From: Desulfitobacterium chlororespirans DSM 11544
Lineage (GTDB): Bacteria > Bacillota > Desulfitobacteriia > Desulfitobacteriales > Desulfitobacteriaceae
Assembly: GCF_900143285.1 (NCBI RefSeq)
Contig: NZ_FRDN01000005.1
Span: 157,362 to 221,361, forward strand
Direction of reading: 5' to 3'
DNA length: 64,000 nt
Below, piece after piece: positions 54,649-63,672 of this stretch. Within the stretch, counting starts at the first letter, position 1. Each line of letters opens with the position of its first letter. The notes under the pieces are model-generated. The model made no database searches. It was not told the DNA's origin and saw only the letters and a list, made by a program, of their open reading frames with translations. The position numbers and the translations under genes are program-made.

Positions 54649-55437
54649 CTATTCAAACGCCTTAATCCACTCCAACGAAACCACTGTATCCGGCTGAGGA
54701 ACATATTCCATAGAGACGGCATAAGGATAGCCGACCTCTGTTAAGACCTTAAAGAAAGCGTGGTAATCGATCTCCCCTGTACCCGGCTGATGGCGTCCGG
54801 GGTTATCGGCTACTTGAATGTGAGCGATATGAGGCAGCTTTTCCCGCAGGATCTGTAAGAGATCCTCTCCTTCCCGGGCGGCGTGATAAACATCATACTG
54901 GAGGAAAATATTTTCACTGCCTGCTTCGTCGATGACCTTCAGGACATCTTCCGTGGTATTAAGATAGAATCCCGGGGCATCAAAGCGATTCAGGGGTTCG
55001 AGGAGAAGCTTGACGCCAATTTGCTGCAACTGCTCGGCGGCATAGCGGACATTGGCGATCAGGGTAGCCCGCTGTTCCTCCGGGGATTGATCCTCACGGA
55101 CCTTCCCCACCAGGCAATTGATTTGTTTGACATGAAGAGCTTGAGCGAGGGCGACAGCTTTCTCTACTCCCGCTTTAAACTCCTCCTGACGGCTGGGGTC
55201 AAGGGCGATACCCCGTTCACCGGCTCCCCAGTCTCCGGCAGGGAGGTTAAAGAGAACCATCTCTAATTCGTGGGCCGCCAACTCCTGTTTGAGCTCGGCA
55301 AGGTCCAAATCGTAAGGGAACATAAACTCCACCCGTTTAAGCCCAGCCGCTTTGACTGCCTGGAAGCGCTCCATCATCGGCAGGTCATTAAAGAGAAAGG
55401 ATAAGTTGGCAACAAGTTGGTCTTTTTTTACATGCAT
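54649..55437 (-). CDS. hyi: Hydroxypyruvate isomerase family protein
   Basis: A 262-residue TIM-barrel protein of the xylose-isomerase-like family, close to Hyi. Examples: ANLSFLFNDLPMMERFQAVK at the start, LLLEPLNRFDAPGFYLNT (metal-type Glu) and IFLQYDVYHAAREGEDLL, then HIQVADNPGRHQPGTGEIDY. It interconverts hydroxypyruvate and tartronate semialdehyde. It lies between glxR and the carboligase. The ATG at 55437 follows gggaggaattc. Confidence 0.92.
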   Translation of the reverse strand: MHVKKDQLVANLSFLFNDLPMMERFQAVKAAGLKRVEFMFPYDLDLAELKQELAAHELEMVLFNLPAGDWGAGERGIALDPSRQEEFKAGVEKAVALAQALHVKQINCLVGKVREDQSPEEQRATLIANVRYAAEQLQQIGVKLLLEPLNRFDAPGFYLNTTEDVLKVIDEAGSENIFLQYDVYHAAREGEDLLQILREKLPHIAHIQVADNPGRHQPGTGEIDYHAFFKVLTEVGYPYAVSMEYVPQPDTVVSLEWIKAFE

Positions 55438-55467
55438 GTAGAATTCCTCCCAACGTATTCATCATCT

Positions 55468-57243
55468 TCATTCAAGTTCCAAGACACCGGTGAGTGTTCC
55501 ATCAAGGGAAACAGAGCATTGGGCCAGAGGGTCCACGAGAACCTCAATCAAGTAAGGGCGGTTTTGGCTGAAGGCACGTGCCAGAGCTCCCTGAAGTTGA
55601 TCCGGTCCGTCGATTAATTCTGCTTCTACCCCTATTCCCCGCGCTGTGGCCACAAAGTCCAAGCCGCGGGAATGGCCTTGCACATGGTTTTCATACTCAA
55701 GATCGGTGGAAATACAGCGCTGCTCAAAGAGCAGATTTTGCTGCTGACGGATCAGTCCGAATAAGGAGTTGTTGAGGACCACCACCACCACGGGTATATT
55801 GTGTTTGGCAGCCGTAGCCAGTTCCTGCAAAGACATGCCGAGACTGGCGTCCCCTAGAAGATTAACCACTTGCCGGTTAGGATATGCAAGCTTGGCTCCC
55901 AGTGCAGCTCCCAATCCCCATCCCATGGTTCCCGCCCGGCCGGTAATCAGGAAGGAGCGGGGAACATAGGCTTCAAAAAGCTGGGTAGCCCAGATCTGGC
56001 TGATACCGCAATCCAAGGTGAGAATTCCATCCCGGGCCATGGCCTCCCGTACCTCAGCAATGGCTTGCTGGGGCTTGAGGGGAAGGGTGTCGAACTTTGT
56101 ACGGCGAGCCAAGCGGATTCGCTCCTCTTGTAAGTCGAGAATCCGCTGCCGGGCCTGAGGGGTGGGGGTGAAACCCTTATCCCGCAGGAAAGCGAGGAAG
56201 TGTTCCAGGAAGTCCCTTATATCCGCTGCCAGGTTAAGTTCGGTAGAGATATGGCGGGAAAGCTCTTTATTATCCAGATTCACATGGACGACTTTTCGTC
56301 CCGACTGGAACCGTTGGCTGTCCCCTGTCCCCCGGCCATCGAAGCGGCCTCCCAAATTGATAATCAGGTCGGACTCCAGGATGGTTTTATTGCCCAGGGG
56401 AGTTTGACACATAGTGCCTACCAACCCTCCATAGAGGGGATGATCATTAGGAAAGGCATCCTTGCCCATTAAGGAGGATACTACGGGAATCTGGAGAAGC
56501 TCGGCTGTTTCCCGCAACAGTTCCGCTGCGTTGCCTTGAACAATGCCGCCGCCTACCAGCAGAGTAGGAGTGCTGGCTTCATAGAGCATAGACAATATTG
56601 TATTCAATGTATCTTGGGCAATATCCTGCTTGGGGAGCTGGGGTTGAGTAAAATCGAATTCACTCCAATCCACTTCCACAAGGCCCTTTTGGACATCCAA
56701 GGGGAGATCCAGCAAGATGGGACCTTTTTTTCCTGTGGTGGCCAACTCCCATCCTTCCTTGAGAATCCGGGGAAGATCCTCCGTTTTCTCCACCAGGTAA
56801 GCGGCTTTCGTCACTGGGCGGGCCATTTCAACCATAGGGGCCTCCTGGAAAGAATCTTTGCCGATCAGGGAAGTGGGAACCTGGCCGGTCAGGGCCAGCA
56901 GAGGGATGGAATCACTGTAAGCACTGTATAAACCTGTGAGAAAGTTAGTGGCGCCCGGTCCGGAGGTAGCGGCGCACACGCCTACCCCTCCCGTAGCCCG
57001 TGAATAGCCATCAGCCATAAAGATGGCTGCCTGTTCATGGCGGACATTATAGGATTCCATATTGAGTTCACGAACGGCATCGTAGAAAGGCAGAATAGCC
57101 GCACCAGGAATGCCATAGATTTGTGAAACCCCTTTCTTCTCTAAGAAAGCAGCCAGGAATTGGGCTCCAGTCATTCTTACTCGACCGGCCTCCAAAGATT
57201 CAGTCAATCGGGTGTCATTTGTCTCGTTTCCCCATAAGGCCAT
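55468..57243 (-). CDS. gcl: ThDP-dependent carboligase, glyoxylate carboligase-like
   Basis: A 591-residue ThDP enzyme of the acetolactate synthase/glyoxylate carboligase group. The ThDP motif is LLGDASLGMSLQELATAAKH with the NN in LNNSLFGLIR; the FAD/GTG middle domain contains NLGGRFDGRGTGDS. Residue 70 in YNVRHEQAAIFMADGYSR is the glutamate that activates ThDP in most of the superfamily; E. coli Gcl has a valine there. Gene context (isomerase, reductase, allantoin genes) argues for glyoxylate to tartronate semialdehyde, but acetolactate synthase activity cannot be excluded. ATG 57243 follows gaggaggaat. Confidence 0.8.
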   Translation of the reverse strand: MALWGNETNDTRLTESLEAGRVRMTGAQFLAAFLEKKGVSQIYGIPGAAILPFYDAVRELNMESYNVRHEQAAIFMADGYSRATGGVGVCAATSGPGATNFLTGLYSAYSDSIPLLALTGQVPTSLIGKDSFQEAPMVEMARPVTKAAYLVEKTEDLPRILKEGWELATTGKKGPILLDLPLDVQKGLVEVDWSEFDFTQPQLPKQDIAQDTLNTILSMLYEASTPTLLVGGGIVQGNAAELLRETAELLQIPVVSSLMGKDAFPNDHPLYGGLVGTMCQTPLGNKTILESDLIINLGGRFDGRGTGDSQRFQSGRKVVHVNLDNKELSRHISTELNLAADIRDFLEHFLAFLRDKGFTPTPQARQRILDLQEERIRLARRTKFDTLPLKPQQAIAEVREAMARDGILTLDCGISQIWATQLFEAYVPRSFLITGRAGTMGWGLGAALGAKLAYPNRQVVNLLGDASLGMSLQELATAAKHNIPVVVVVLNNSLFGLIRQQQNLLFEQRCISTDLEYENHVQGHSRGLDFVATARGIGVEAELIDGPDQLQGALARAFSQNRPYLIEVLVDPLAQCSVSLDGTLTGVLELE

Positions 57244-57345
57244 AAATATTCCTCCTCGTTTCGTATCATAAAACGTCGTTTCACAGAATGGGTATTGAAA
57301 ACGCGGTTTAGGTAACCGCCTGGCAGTAAGAAGTTAGTGCAAGTT

Positions 57346-57371
57346 GTTTCGCATTTTGAAACTAGGTTTCA
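57346..57371. promoter_or_regulatory. Operator-like inverted repeats upstream of the carboligase gene
   Basis: gtttc (57346), gaaac (57358) and gtttc (57366) alternate in orientation; tgaaac-tag-gtttca (57357-57371) is a perfect palindrome. It sits about 110 bases upstream of the carboligase start, as for IclR/AllR-type control, which is common for allantoin genes. No such regulator lies in the window. Confidence 0.5.
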
Positions 57372-57702
57372 TTATTTGATACTATTATGCTTTATATCCT
57401 CTGCCCAGTCTATGATTTTCCTTTCAATAGTCGAAATAAAGGGGTCACTGGTAGAACTTAAAAGCCTAACAGTTTTTCTGAACTGTACTACTACAGAGTG
57501 ATAAGCAGTGCCAAGAAGGCTTGGCTGGCGCCAGGCCGACACGGTCGCCCCACTTGTTGCCTTTGGCGAAAGCGGTCGCCTGCTTGCCCTTATGTTGGAT
57601 GCTTTATGTTGGTTGGCCTGATGTTTGAGAGGGATATAAGGCAACACAGCTTTCATTCATCAATGATGCCGTAATGCGGCATCAGAGCCTGACAGTGTAA
57701 AA
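57372..57702. other. Intergenic stretch between permease and carboligase
   Basis: Mixed composition. The minus strand repeats ggcgaccg twice about 35 bases apart around 57540-57570, and has hairpins such as tgatgccg/cggcatca (57664-57682). The frame at 57372-57656 has biased but implausible composition and no ribosome site. Nature unknown. Confidence 0.4.
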
Positions 57703-57736
57703 AAACTGCTTCCGGCCATGGTGCCGGAAGCAGTTT
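57703..57736. terminator. Bidirectional terminator after the permease gene
   Basis: The 14-bp stem aaactgcttccggc / gccggaagcagttt with a 6-base loop. Ends the permease transcript on the minus strand. Confidence 0.85.
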
Positions 57737-57766
57737 GAGTAAAATTCAAGTTAAGAAGCCGACTGA

Positions 57767-59170
57767 TTATTTATTTTCAAAGATAGTGCCTTCTTTGAAC
57801 TTGGAGCCTTTAAACGCGTATTTGGTGAGGAGGTAATAAGATAGACCGCCGACGACGAGGCCGATAATCCAAGCCAGATCGACCAGGGTAAAGGCTGCTG
57901 CGGCACCGATGAGCATGGCTGTGATGGCTGCCGGATTATAGCCTGCGAAAGGACCGTCCGCCCTGTAAAGGTCTACTACATTCACTTTTTGTTTTCTTAG
58001 AATATAGTATTCAACTAAAATGATGGCGACGATGGGTCCTAAGAAAGCAGAGTAGATAAGAATGAACATGGCCAAACCTGCGGAAGAAGAGTCTTGGACC
58101 AGTACCCAAGGGAAGGAACAAAGGCCAAGGAGACCAGTGATGACAACGGCCGGCTTGTATTTGATTTTCGTGAGCAATTGAATGACATAGGTTGGGGCAA
58201 TAATGTTGGCCACCATGTTGACCGCAATGGCGCCCATGACAATAAAGGCAGAGACGAAGACGGTGACAAAGTCATTGTTGAAAACAATAGCCAAGGCTTT
58301 AACCGGGTTGGAGTTGCCGGTAGCGGAAGCAAGCATGGCACCAATGACGATGACTGCACCATAGGCAATGACGATGGGAGAGAAGTAGAAGAGGCCGCGT
58401 TTTACATCGCCATACCCTGGCTTGAGCTCACGGGAGTAATCGGCCGCGCTGAGGAAGATGGCGGCGTAGTTGCCCATTAAGACCATAATGAAAGCCCAGA
58501 ATTCAAGGCCCCAAGTGCCTTTAGTATAGACCCATTTTTGAGCGATCACATCACTGTAATTGGTGAGCAGAAGAACGAATACATAGACAAAGGCGACCAT
58601 GAGGACGACTGAGATCAGAGTTTCTACCCATTTGATAGCATGGAAGCCATACATGGAAAGGACAATCTGCACCAGCTGCAGGACGACGAAGCAAATAGCA
58701 ATGTTGTCAAAGGCTCCGCCGGTAAAGACTTTAAGAATTTCATTCAGAGCAGTACCGCCGACCCAGCTTTGGAATCCGTACCAGACGATGGCTGGGATAC
58801 CGCGCAAGAGAGAGGAGATAACGGAACCTTTCTCACCGAAGGACATCCGCAGCTGCATAACATAAGGAACACCGGTTCGATAGCCCATTCTGTCGTTCAG
58901 AGTAAAAACAAGGGAAATGATGCCGATGGCTATGATGGCTGCAGCAAAGGTTTGGAAGATGTTTAAGGTAGCCACTCCGGCAATAATCATGCTGCCGCCG
59001 AGGGTCATATTACCCAGGTTAACCCCATCGCCGATCCACATAAACATATAGGGGATGGGTCCCATGGTGCGGTCTTTGGCTTTTTTAGGATAAAGGGTTT
59101 CTTCTACACCGGGAGCGTGTTCAATATGCACATCGGCATGATTGTCAGTGTTTAAGGACATCGCCTTCAC
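57767..59170 (-). CDS. NCS1 family nucleobase/allantoin permease
   Basis: A 467-residue, 12-segment permease of the nucleobase:cation symporter-1 family (cytosine/allantoin/hydantoin). Family features: MWIGDGVNLGNMTLGGSMII near the start and SMYGFHAIKWVETL in the middle. Next to two allantoinases, allantoin is the most likely substrate; uracil or cytosine is possible. The start at 59170 or 59161 is in a region of several methionines. It is the downstream gene of the allantoinase operon. Confidence 0.9.
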   Translation of the reverse strand: MKAMSLNTDNHADVHIEHAPGVEETLYPKKAKDRTMGPIPYMFMWIGDGVNLGNMTLGGSMIIAGVATLNIFQTFAAAIIAIGIISLVFTLNDRMGYRTGVPYVMQLRMSFGEKGSVISSLLRGIPAIVWYGFQSWVGGTALNEILKVFTGGAFDNIAICFVVLQLVQIVLSMYGFHAIKWVETLISVVLMVAFVYVFVLLLTNYSDVIAQKWVYTKGTWGLEFWAFIMVLMGNYAAIFLSAADYSRELKPGYGDVKRGLFYFSPIVIAYGAVIVIGAMLASATGNSNPVKALAIVFNNDFVTVFVSAFIVMGAIAVNMVANIIAPTYVIQLLTKIKYKPAVVITGLLGLCSFPWVLVQDSSSAGLAMFILIYSAFLGPIVAIILVEYYILRKQKVNVVDLYRADGPFAGYNPAAITAMLIGAAAAFTLVDLAWIIGLVVGGLSYYLLTKYAFKGSKFKEGTIFENK

Positions 59171-59210
59171 TTCCTTCTTTTGGTTTTGCCTTTACAGGTT
59201 CATGCTTTGA

Positions 59211-60560
59211 TTATTGATGGGGCTTTAAATGTTTACCAATGGGTTTGGAAACAATTTTTCCGTCCTTATAAATCGTGGTCCCTCTGAGAAGTGTTTGGGT
59301 GACAGAGCCGCGGAAACGGTCTCCCACATAAGGGCTCACCTTATGTTTGTAGAAGAGATCTTCTGCCTGCAGGGTAAATTCATGATTCAGATCGACTAAA
59401 GCAAAATCAGCATCATAGCCCAGGTTGATTTGGCCCTTGCCCTTGATATTGAAGATTTCATTGACATGTTGGGCAGTTAACTGAGCGATCTTAACCAAGG
59501 GGAACTTCCGGTCATGGTAAGCATGGGTGAGTAAACCTTGCAAGGTGGTCTGGCAAGCGGAGATGCCGCCCCAGACACGCATGAATTCACCGTTTTTCAG
59601 CTTGGGATCACAGGGGGAGTGGTCGGAAGAAACGAAGGCGATGTTGTCATTAAAGAGCCGGCCCCACATTTGAATTTGGTTTTCGCCGTCGCGGATGGGA
59701 GGGGAGCATTTGGCTACGGTACCCAGGCGTTCCACATCATCGCCGGTGAGGTACAAATAATGACCGATGGTTTCACAGTAGACATCGACCCCTCTTGCTC
59801 TGGCTTGAGCTACAAGATCCACGGCTTTGGCAGTGCTGATATGGGCAATAATCAATTTACATCCGGTTTCTTCAGCGAAGGTAATCATCCGGGAAACATT
59901 CTCGATTTCCGTAATGGGCGGGCGGGCGGCGAAGTAATCCCGCACGCCGGTACGGTTGTTGGCTAAGGATAATTCGGTGAGTTCCTTGGTGATCTCAGCA
60001 TTTTCACAGTGGACCATAAGGGGCAGGCCCAGTTTGGCTAATTTCTCCATACCCACTAAAGCCGTATAATCATCCATTCTCGGAAACTCATCGATACCGC
60101 TGTGGCAGGCAAAAGCCTTAAAGCCAATGACTCCGCACTCGGCCAGTTCATCCAATTTATCTAAATTAGCAGAGGTCAACCCTCCCCAGAAGCCGTAATC
60201 GACCAGGGAGTCTTTCTGGGCTACGGCCAGTTTATTGTTAAAGTTCACGGCGTCCAGGGTGCACGGACTGCAGTTGAGCGGCATATCAAAGTAGGCAACT
60301 CCACCGCCGGCCGCTAAAGCGCTGGACCCTGTGGATATCGTTTCCCACTCTGTACGGCCGGGATCATTAAAGTGGACATGGCCGTCGGTGATACCGGGAA
60401 AAACATGCTTTCCGGCGGCATCGATGATTTCCTTGGCATCTCCGGGGATTTCTTCAGCGATGAGCACAATTTTACCATCACTGACGGCAATGTCTGCTTT
60501 TCTGACACCATCCGGACAAACCACGTTTCCGTTGCGCAGGATTAGATCATAATGACTCAT
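59211..60560 (-). CDS. allB: Allantoinase (first copy)
   Basis: A 449-residue amidohydrolase. All metal ligands are visible: GHVHFNDPG (HxH, about 59-61), the carbamylated lysine in GFKAFACHS (about 146), VHCEN (about 182), IAHIST and the aspartate in SSDHSPCDP. It opens the allantoin ring to allantoate. It is about equally similar in pattern to the next copy but not identical. Start ATG 60560 after aaggaggttcaacc. The two copies are 39 bases apart. Confidence 0.93.
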   Translation of the reverse strand: MSHYDLILRNGNVVCPDGVRKADIAVSDGKIVLIAEEIPGDAKEIIDAAGKHVFPGITDGHVHFNDPGRTEWETISTGSSALAAGGGVAYFDMPLNCSPCTLDAVNFNNKLAVAQKDSLVDYGFWGGLTSANLDKLDELAECGVIGFKAFACHSGIDEFPRMDDYTALVGMEKLAKLGLPLMVHCENAEITKELTELSLANNRTGVRDYFAARPPITEIENVSRMITFAEETGCKLIIAHISTAKAVDLVAQARARGVDVYCETIGHYLYLTGDDVERLGTVAKCSPPIRDGENQIQMWGRLFNDNIAFVSSDHSPCDPKLKNGEFMRVWGGISACQTTLQGLLTHAYHDRKFPLVKIAQLTAQHVNEIFNIKGKGQINLGYDADFALVDLNHEFTLQAEDLFYKHKVSPYVGDRFRGSVTQTLLRGTTIYKDGKIVSKPIGKHLKPHQ

Positions 60561-60599
60561 GGTTGAACCTCCTTTTTATTCTTTTTAATCATTGTGCCC

Positions 60600-61964
60600 T
60601 TACTTGATTTTTCTTACATAGCTGCCATAGCCCTTTTGTCCGACCAATTGTCCGTCCTGAGCAACGACTTCGCCGCGGACGAGAGTGCAGACAGGGAGTC
60701 CTTTGCCTTTTAAGCCCACAAAGGCTGATATGGGATTGACATAGTACAGGGATTCGGGTGTGATCTCCCATTCTTTTTCCGGGTCCAGGATCACGAGATC
60801 GGCGTCAAAGCCTACTTGGATGGCACCTTTTTTGCCGAAGATTCCAAAAGCTTTGGCCGGGCCTTCACTTAAAGAGCGGGCCAGCAGGGTAGGGCAATAG
60901 CCTCTTTTAATGACCCCTTCACTGAAGACCACCTGCATGACGTTCTGGATGCCGCTGATACCACCCCAAGCTCCGAAGACACCGTGCTTTTCTTCACTTT
61001 TCTCACTAAGCTCGCAGGGAGAGTGGTCGGAAGCAATAGCCGACAGAGTTCCGTTGCTGACGTATTCCCACATGCCTTCCACGGCTGCGGCATCACGCAA
61101 AGGGGGAGCGCATTTGAAAAGACTGCCGTTTTTGACTACATCCTGATCTGTAAAGGTGAGGTAATGGCCGCAGGTCTCAGCGGTGACATCCACACCCTCG
61201 TTTTGGGCCTGGCGGATGATTTCTGCCACACGGGGATGACTGACATGGCAGATATGCACTTTAGCTCCCACTTCTTTGGCTAAATCGATAATATTTTGGG
61301 TGGCGATCAGTTCGGCAATCACGGGACGGGAGTCTAGAAAGTCCTGCCAATCGTTGGTGTCTTTGCGTTTGGCTCTTGCCTCTTCCCATTTGATCAGGGA
61401 ATAATCTTCACAGTGGAAACCGGCCCGGCCGTCGAACTCTTTGCAAATTTCCATAGCCTCTTTAGCCTGGCCGATGGTGAGGGATACATAATCCGGGGAG
61501 ACAGGCCCGATGAAGGATTTAAAGGCGACGCAGCCTTTTTCGTCCAATTCTTTGAGCTGATTAAGGTTATAATCGACTAAACCGCCCCAGAAACAAAAAT
61601 CTACATAAGCATTGGGAGAAACGGCTTCCAGTTTTTTATCGAGAATTTTGCCATCGGTCATGGCCGGTTCGTTTTGCAATGGCATGTCGATGATGGTGGT
61701 AAATCCTCCGACTCCTGCAGCTGCTGTACCGTGAGCATAATCTTCTCTCCAGAGATAACCGGGATCGTTTAAATGTGCATGAGTATCGATGGCTCCCGGA
61801 AAGACATAATTGCCTTTGGCATCGATGACTTTTTCGGCTTGGATCTCTGTTCCAGCTGCGATGATTGCGGCGATTTTGCCATTGTTGATCCCTAGGCTGG
61901 CTTCAATAATTTTGTCCGCAGTCACAATCTTACCGTTTTTAATGACGAGATTAAACACATTCAT
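60600..61964 (-). CDS. allB: Allantoinase or dihydropyrimidinase-like (second copy)
   Basis: A 454-residue amidohydrolase with the full set of metal ligands: THAHLNDPGY, FKSFIGPVSPDY, FHCEDY, HICHVSHP and ASDHSPCELSEK. The substrate loop and region around 150 differ from the first copy, so the two may have different specificity (allantoin enantiomers, or hydantoin/dihydropyrimidine). I use the ATG at 61964 (MNVFNLVIKNGKIV) after ggggg; an upstream reading to 62003 has no ribosome site. It is the first gene of the operon. Confidence 0.9.
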   Translation of the reverse strand: MNVFNLVIKNGKIVTADKIIEASLGINNGKIAAIIAAGTEIQAEKVIDAKGNYVFPGAIDTHAHLNDPGYLWREDYAHGTAAAGVGGFTTIIDMPLQNEPAMTDGKILDKKLEAVSPNAYVDFCFWGGLVDYNLNQLKELDEKGCVAFKSFIGPVSPDYVSLTIGQAKEAMEICKEFDGRAGFHCEDYSLIKWEEARAKRKDTNDWQDFLDSRPVIAELIATQNIIDLAKEVGAKVHICHVSHPRVAEIIRQAQNEGVDVTAETCGHYLTFTDQDVVKNGSLFKCAPPLRDAAAVEGMWEYVSNGTLSAIASDHSPCELSEKSEEKHGVFGAWGGISGIQNVMQVVFSEGVIKRGYCPTLLARSLSEGPAKAFGIFGKKGAIQVGFDADLVILDPEKEWEITPESLYYVNPISAFVGLKGKGLPVCTLVRGEVVAQDGQLVGQKGYGSYVRKIK

Positions 61965-62422
61965 GCCCCCTAACTGTAATCTTAACGATGTGCAAGGTAC
62001 CATAGGGTTTGTTTAATTGGCCAATTTACATTAAGAATATACTGAATATTTTCATTTGGCTTTATCATTTCGAGACAATCTAATGAGGCAGCGTTTATCC
62101 AATCAGACTAAAACAAGGAGTTTCGTGCCTTGAAAGGCCGTAATTTCCGGCACTTGAGGGTTATAGGCGGAGCTTTCTTCAGCAAATTTCAGCGGATTTG
62201 GCTAAGAAGATGATGTTTTAAGCCGGGTTTTCCACATCCGGGTGTGATGAGGCTTCAGGAAGTGTCCGCCTCGAATTGGCCAAGGGTGAACAGCAAAAGG
62301 ATAGAAATATGGAAAGATAATTATCCAAAGTTGCCAAAGACAATAGGTGCAAATTAATAAAAAATAGGGATAAGAATATTAAGATAATTCAATGTTTATC
62401 AGCAGTGTGAAGAGGTGGCATT
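61965..62422. other. Divergent control region and hairpin-rich stretch
   Basis: Between the divergent allantoinase and amidohydrolase genes. About 62090-62290 is GC-richer and folds: gtgcc/ggcac (62125-62153), aagcc...ggctt (62220-62255), while the flanks are AT-rich and would hold both promoters. No gene is seen. Confidence 0.5.
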
Positions 62423-63652
62423 ATGATTAATAGTGAACGGGTTGATCGGCGCTTACGGGAGTTGGGGAAAATAGGCTGCAGAGAATCAGGCGGAGTGACA
62501 CGGCATGCATTTACCCCTGAAGATCGGGCTGCTAAAGATTTAGTCATATCCTATATGCAGGAAGCCGGATTAATCGTCAGGGAAGATGCGGTGGGAAATC
62601 TGATTGGCCGTCGGGAAGGACGGAATCCCCAGGCACCGGTGGTGCTCACAGGTTCTCATATTGATACGGTCTGTGATGGCGGCATCTATGATGGCGGACT
62701 CGGCATCATCGGAGCCATCGAAGTGCTGCAGTCTTTTAATGAGCAGGGGATTAGCACTGAACACCCCATTGAAGTCTACGCTTTCAATGATGAAGAGGGC
62801 TCCCGGTTTAGTTTTAGTATGTTCGGAAGCCGCGGCGTAATTGGTGACCTTACCGAAAAAGATTTAGAGATCAAAGACAGAAACGGTATTACTGTGGCCG
62901 AAGCTATGCGCAACCAGGGCTATGATCCTAATAAAATCAAAGACGCCGTTCGCTCTCCGGAAGAACTTAAGGCTTTTATCGAGCTCCATATTGAGCAGGG
63001 CAAGGTCCTGGAATGCAATAACCTTTCTGTGGGGATTGTGACAGGAATTGTCAACGAGCTATGGATGAAACTTATTGTTAAAGGAGAAGCAGGACATGCC
63101 GGTGCTACTCCCATGAATCTCCGCCAGGATGCCTTGGTGGCTGCGGCGGAAATGATTCAGGCCATCGAGAGAGAAGCCAAAAAGACAGGAAGCACAGTAG
63201 CGACAGTTGGCCGGCTCAATGTTTTTCCAGGAGGAATTAATATTATTCCTGGTCGTGTGGAATTTACTCTGGACCTGCGGGATACCTCCCAAGAGATCAG
63301 TGATCAAGTGGAGGCGGCCATATTCAAGGACCTGGCCAGGATCTGCCAGGAAAGAGGAGTTCAGTTGGAGACCGAACTTTTGCAACGGATTCCGCCGGCT
63401 CCTTGTTCGAAGGAATTCCAAATCGCCGCCAAAGAAGCATGTAAAAAAATCGGCTTGCAGTATTTCTGCCTTCCCAGCGGTGCGGGCCACGATGCTATGC
63501 AAATGGTGAATATCTGCCCAATCGGTATGATTTTCATTCGTTCCAAGGATGGGATCAGTCATAATCCTGCCGAGTGGAGCAGCAGCGAAGACTGTGCCGA
63601 TGGTGTTGATGTATTGTATCATGTGCTGCTGGATACGGCGGTACAGGTATAA
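62423..63652 (+). CDS. allC: Allantoate amidohydrolase (M20 family)
   Basis: A 409-residue Zn-dependent M20/hydantoinase-carbamoylase-type enzyme. Metal ligands are in GSHIDTVCDGGIYDGGLG (about 78-94), FNDEEGSRFSFSM (about 120) and LHIEQGKVLE (about 193); the catalytic PSGAGHDAMQMV is near 358. It hydrolyses allantoate to ureidoglycine, CO2 and ammonia. It faces away from the allantoinases across a control region. The ATG at 62423 follows gaagaggtgg. Ureidopropionase or carbamoylase activity is an alternative. Confidence 0.92.
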   Translation: MINSERVDRRLRELGKIGCRESGGVTRHAFTPEDRAAKDLVISYMQEAGLIVREDAVGNLIGRREGRNPQAPVVLTGSHIDTVCDGGIYDGGLGIIGAIEVLQSFNEQGISTEHPIEVYAFNDEEGSRFSFSMFGSRGVIGDLTEKDLEIKDRNGITVAEAMRNQGYDPNKIKDAVRSPEELKAFIELHIEQGKVLECNNLSVGIVTGIVNELWMKLIVKGEAGHAGATPMNLRQDALVAAAEMIQAIEREAKKTGSTVATVGRLNVFPGGINIIPGRVEFTLDLRDTSQEISDQVEAAIFKDLARICQERGVQLETELLQRIPPAPCSKEFQIAAKEACKKIGLQYFCLPSGAGHDAMQMVNICPIGMIFIRSKDGISHNPAEWSSSEDCADGVDVLYHVLLDTAVQV

Positions 63653-63672
63653 GATGAAGGAGTGGAGGCTTC

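Noticed and set aside
57372-57656. Minus-strand 94-residue frame between permease and carboligase
   Set aside because: No ribosome site, unusual composition and overlap with repeated motifs; treated as non-coding.
59538-59966. Long plus-strand frame antisense to the first allantoinase
   Set aside because: It is a codon-bias shadow of the real gene.
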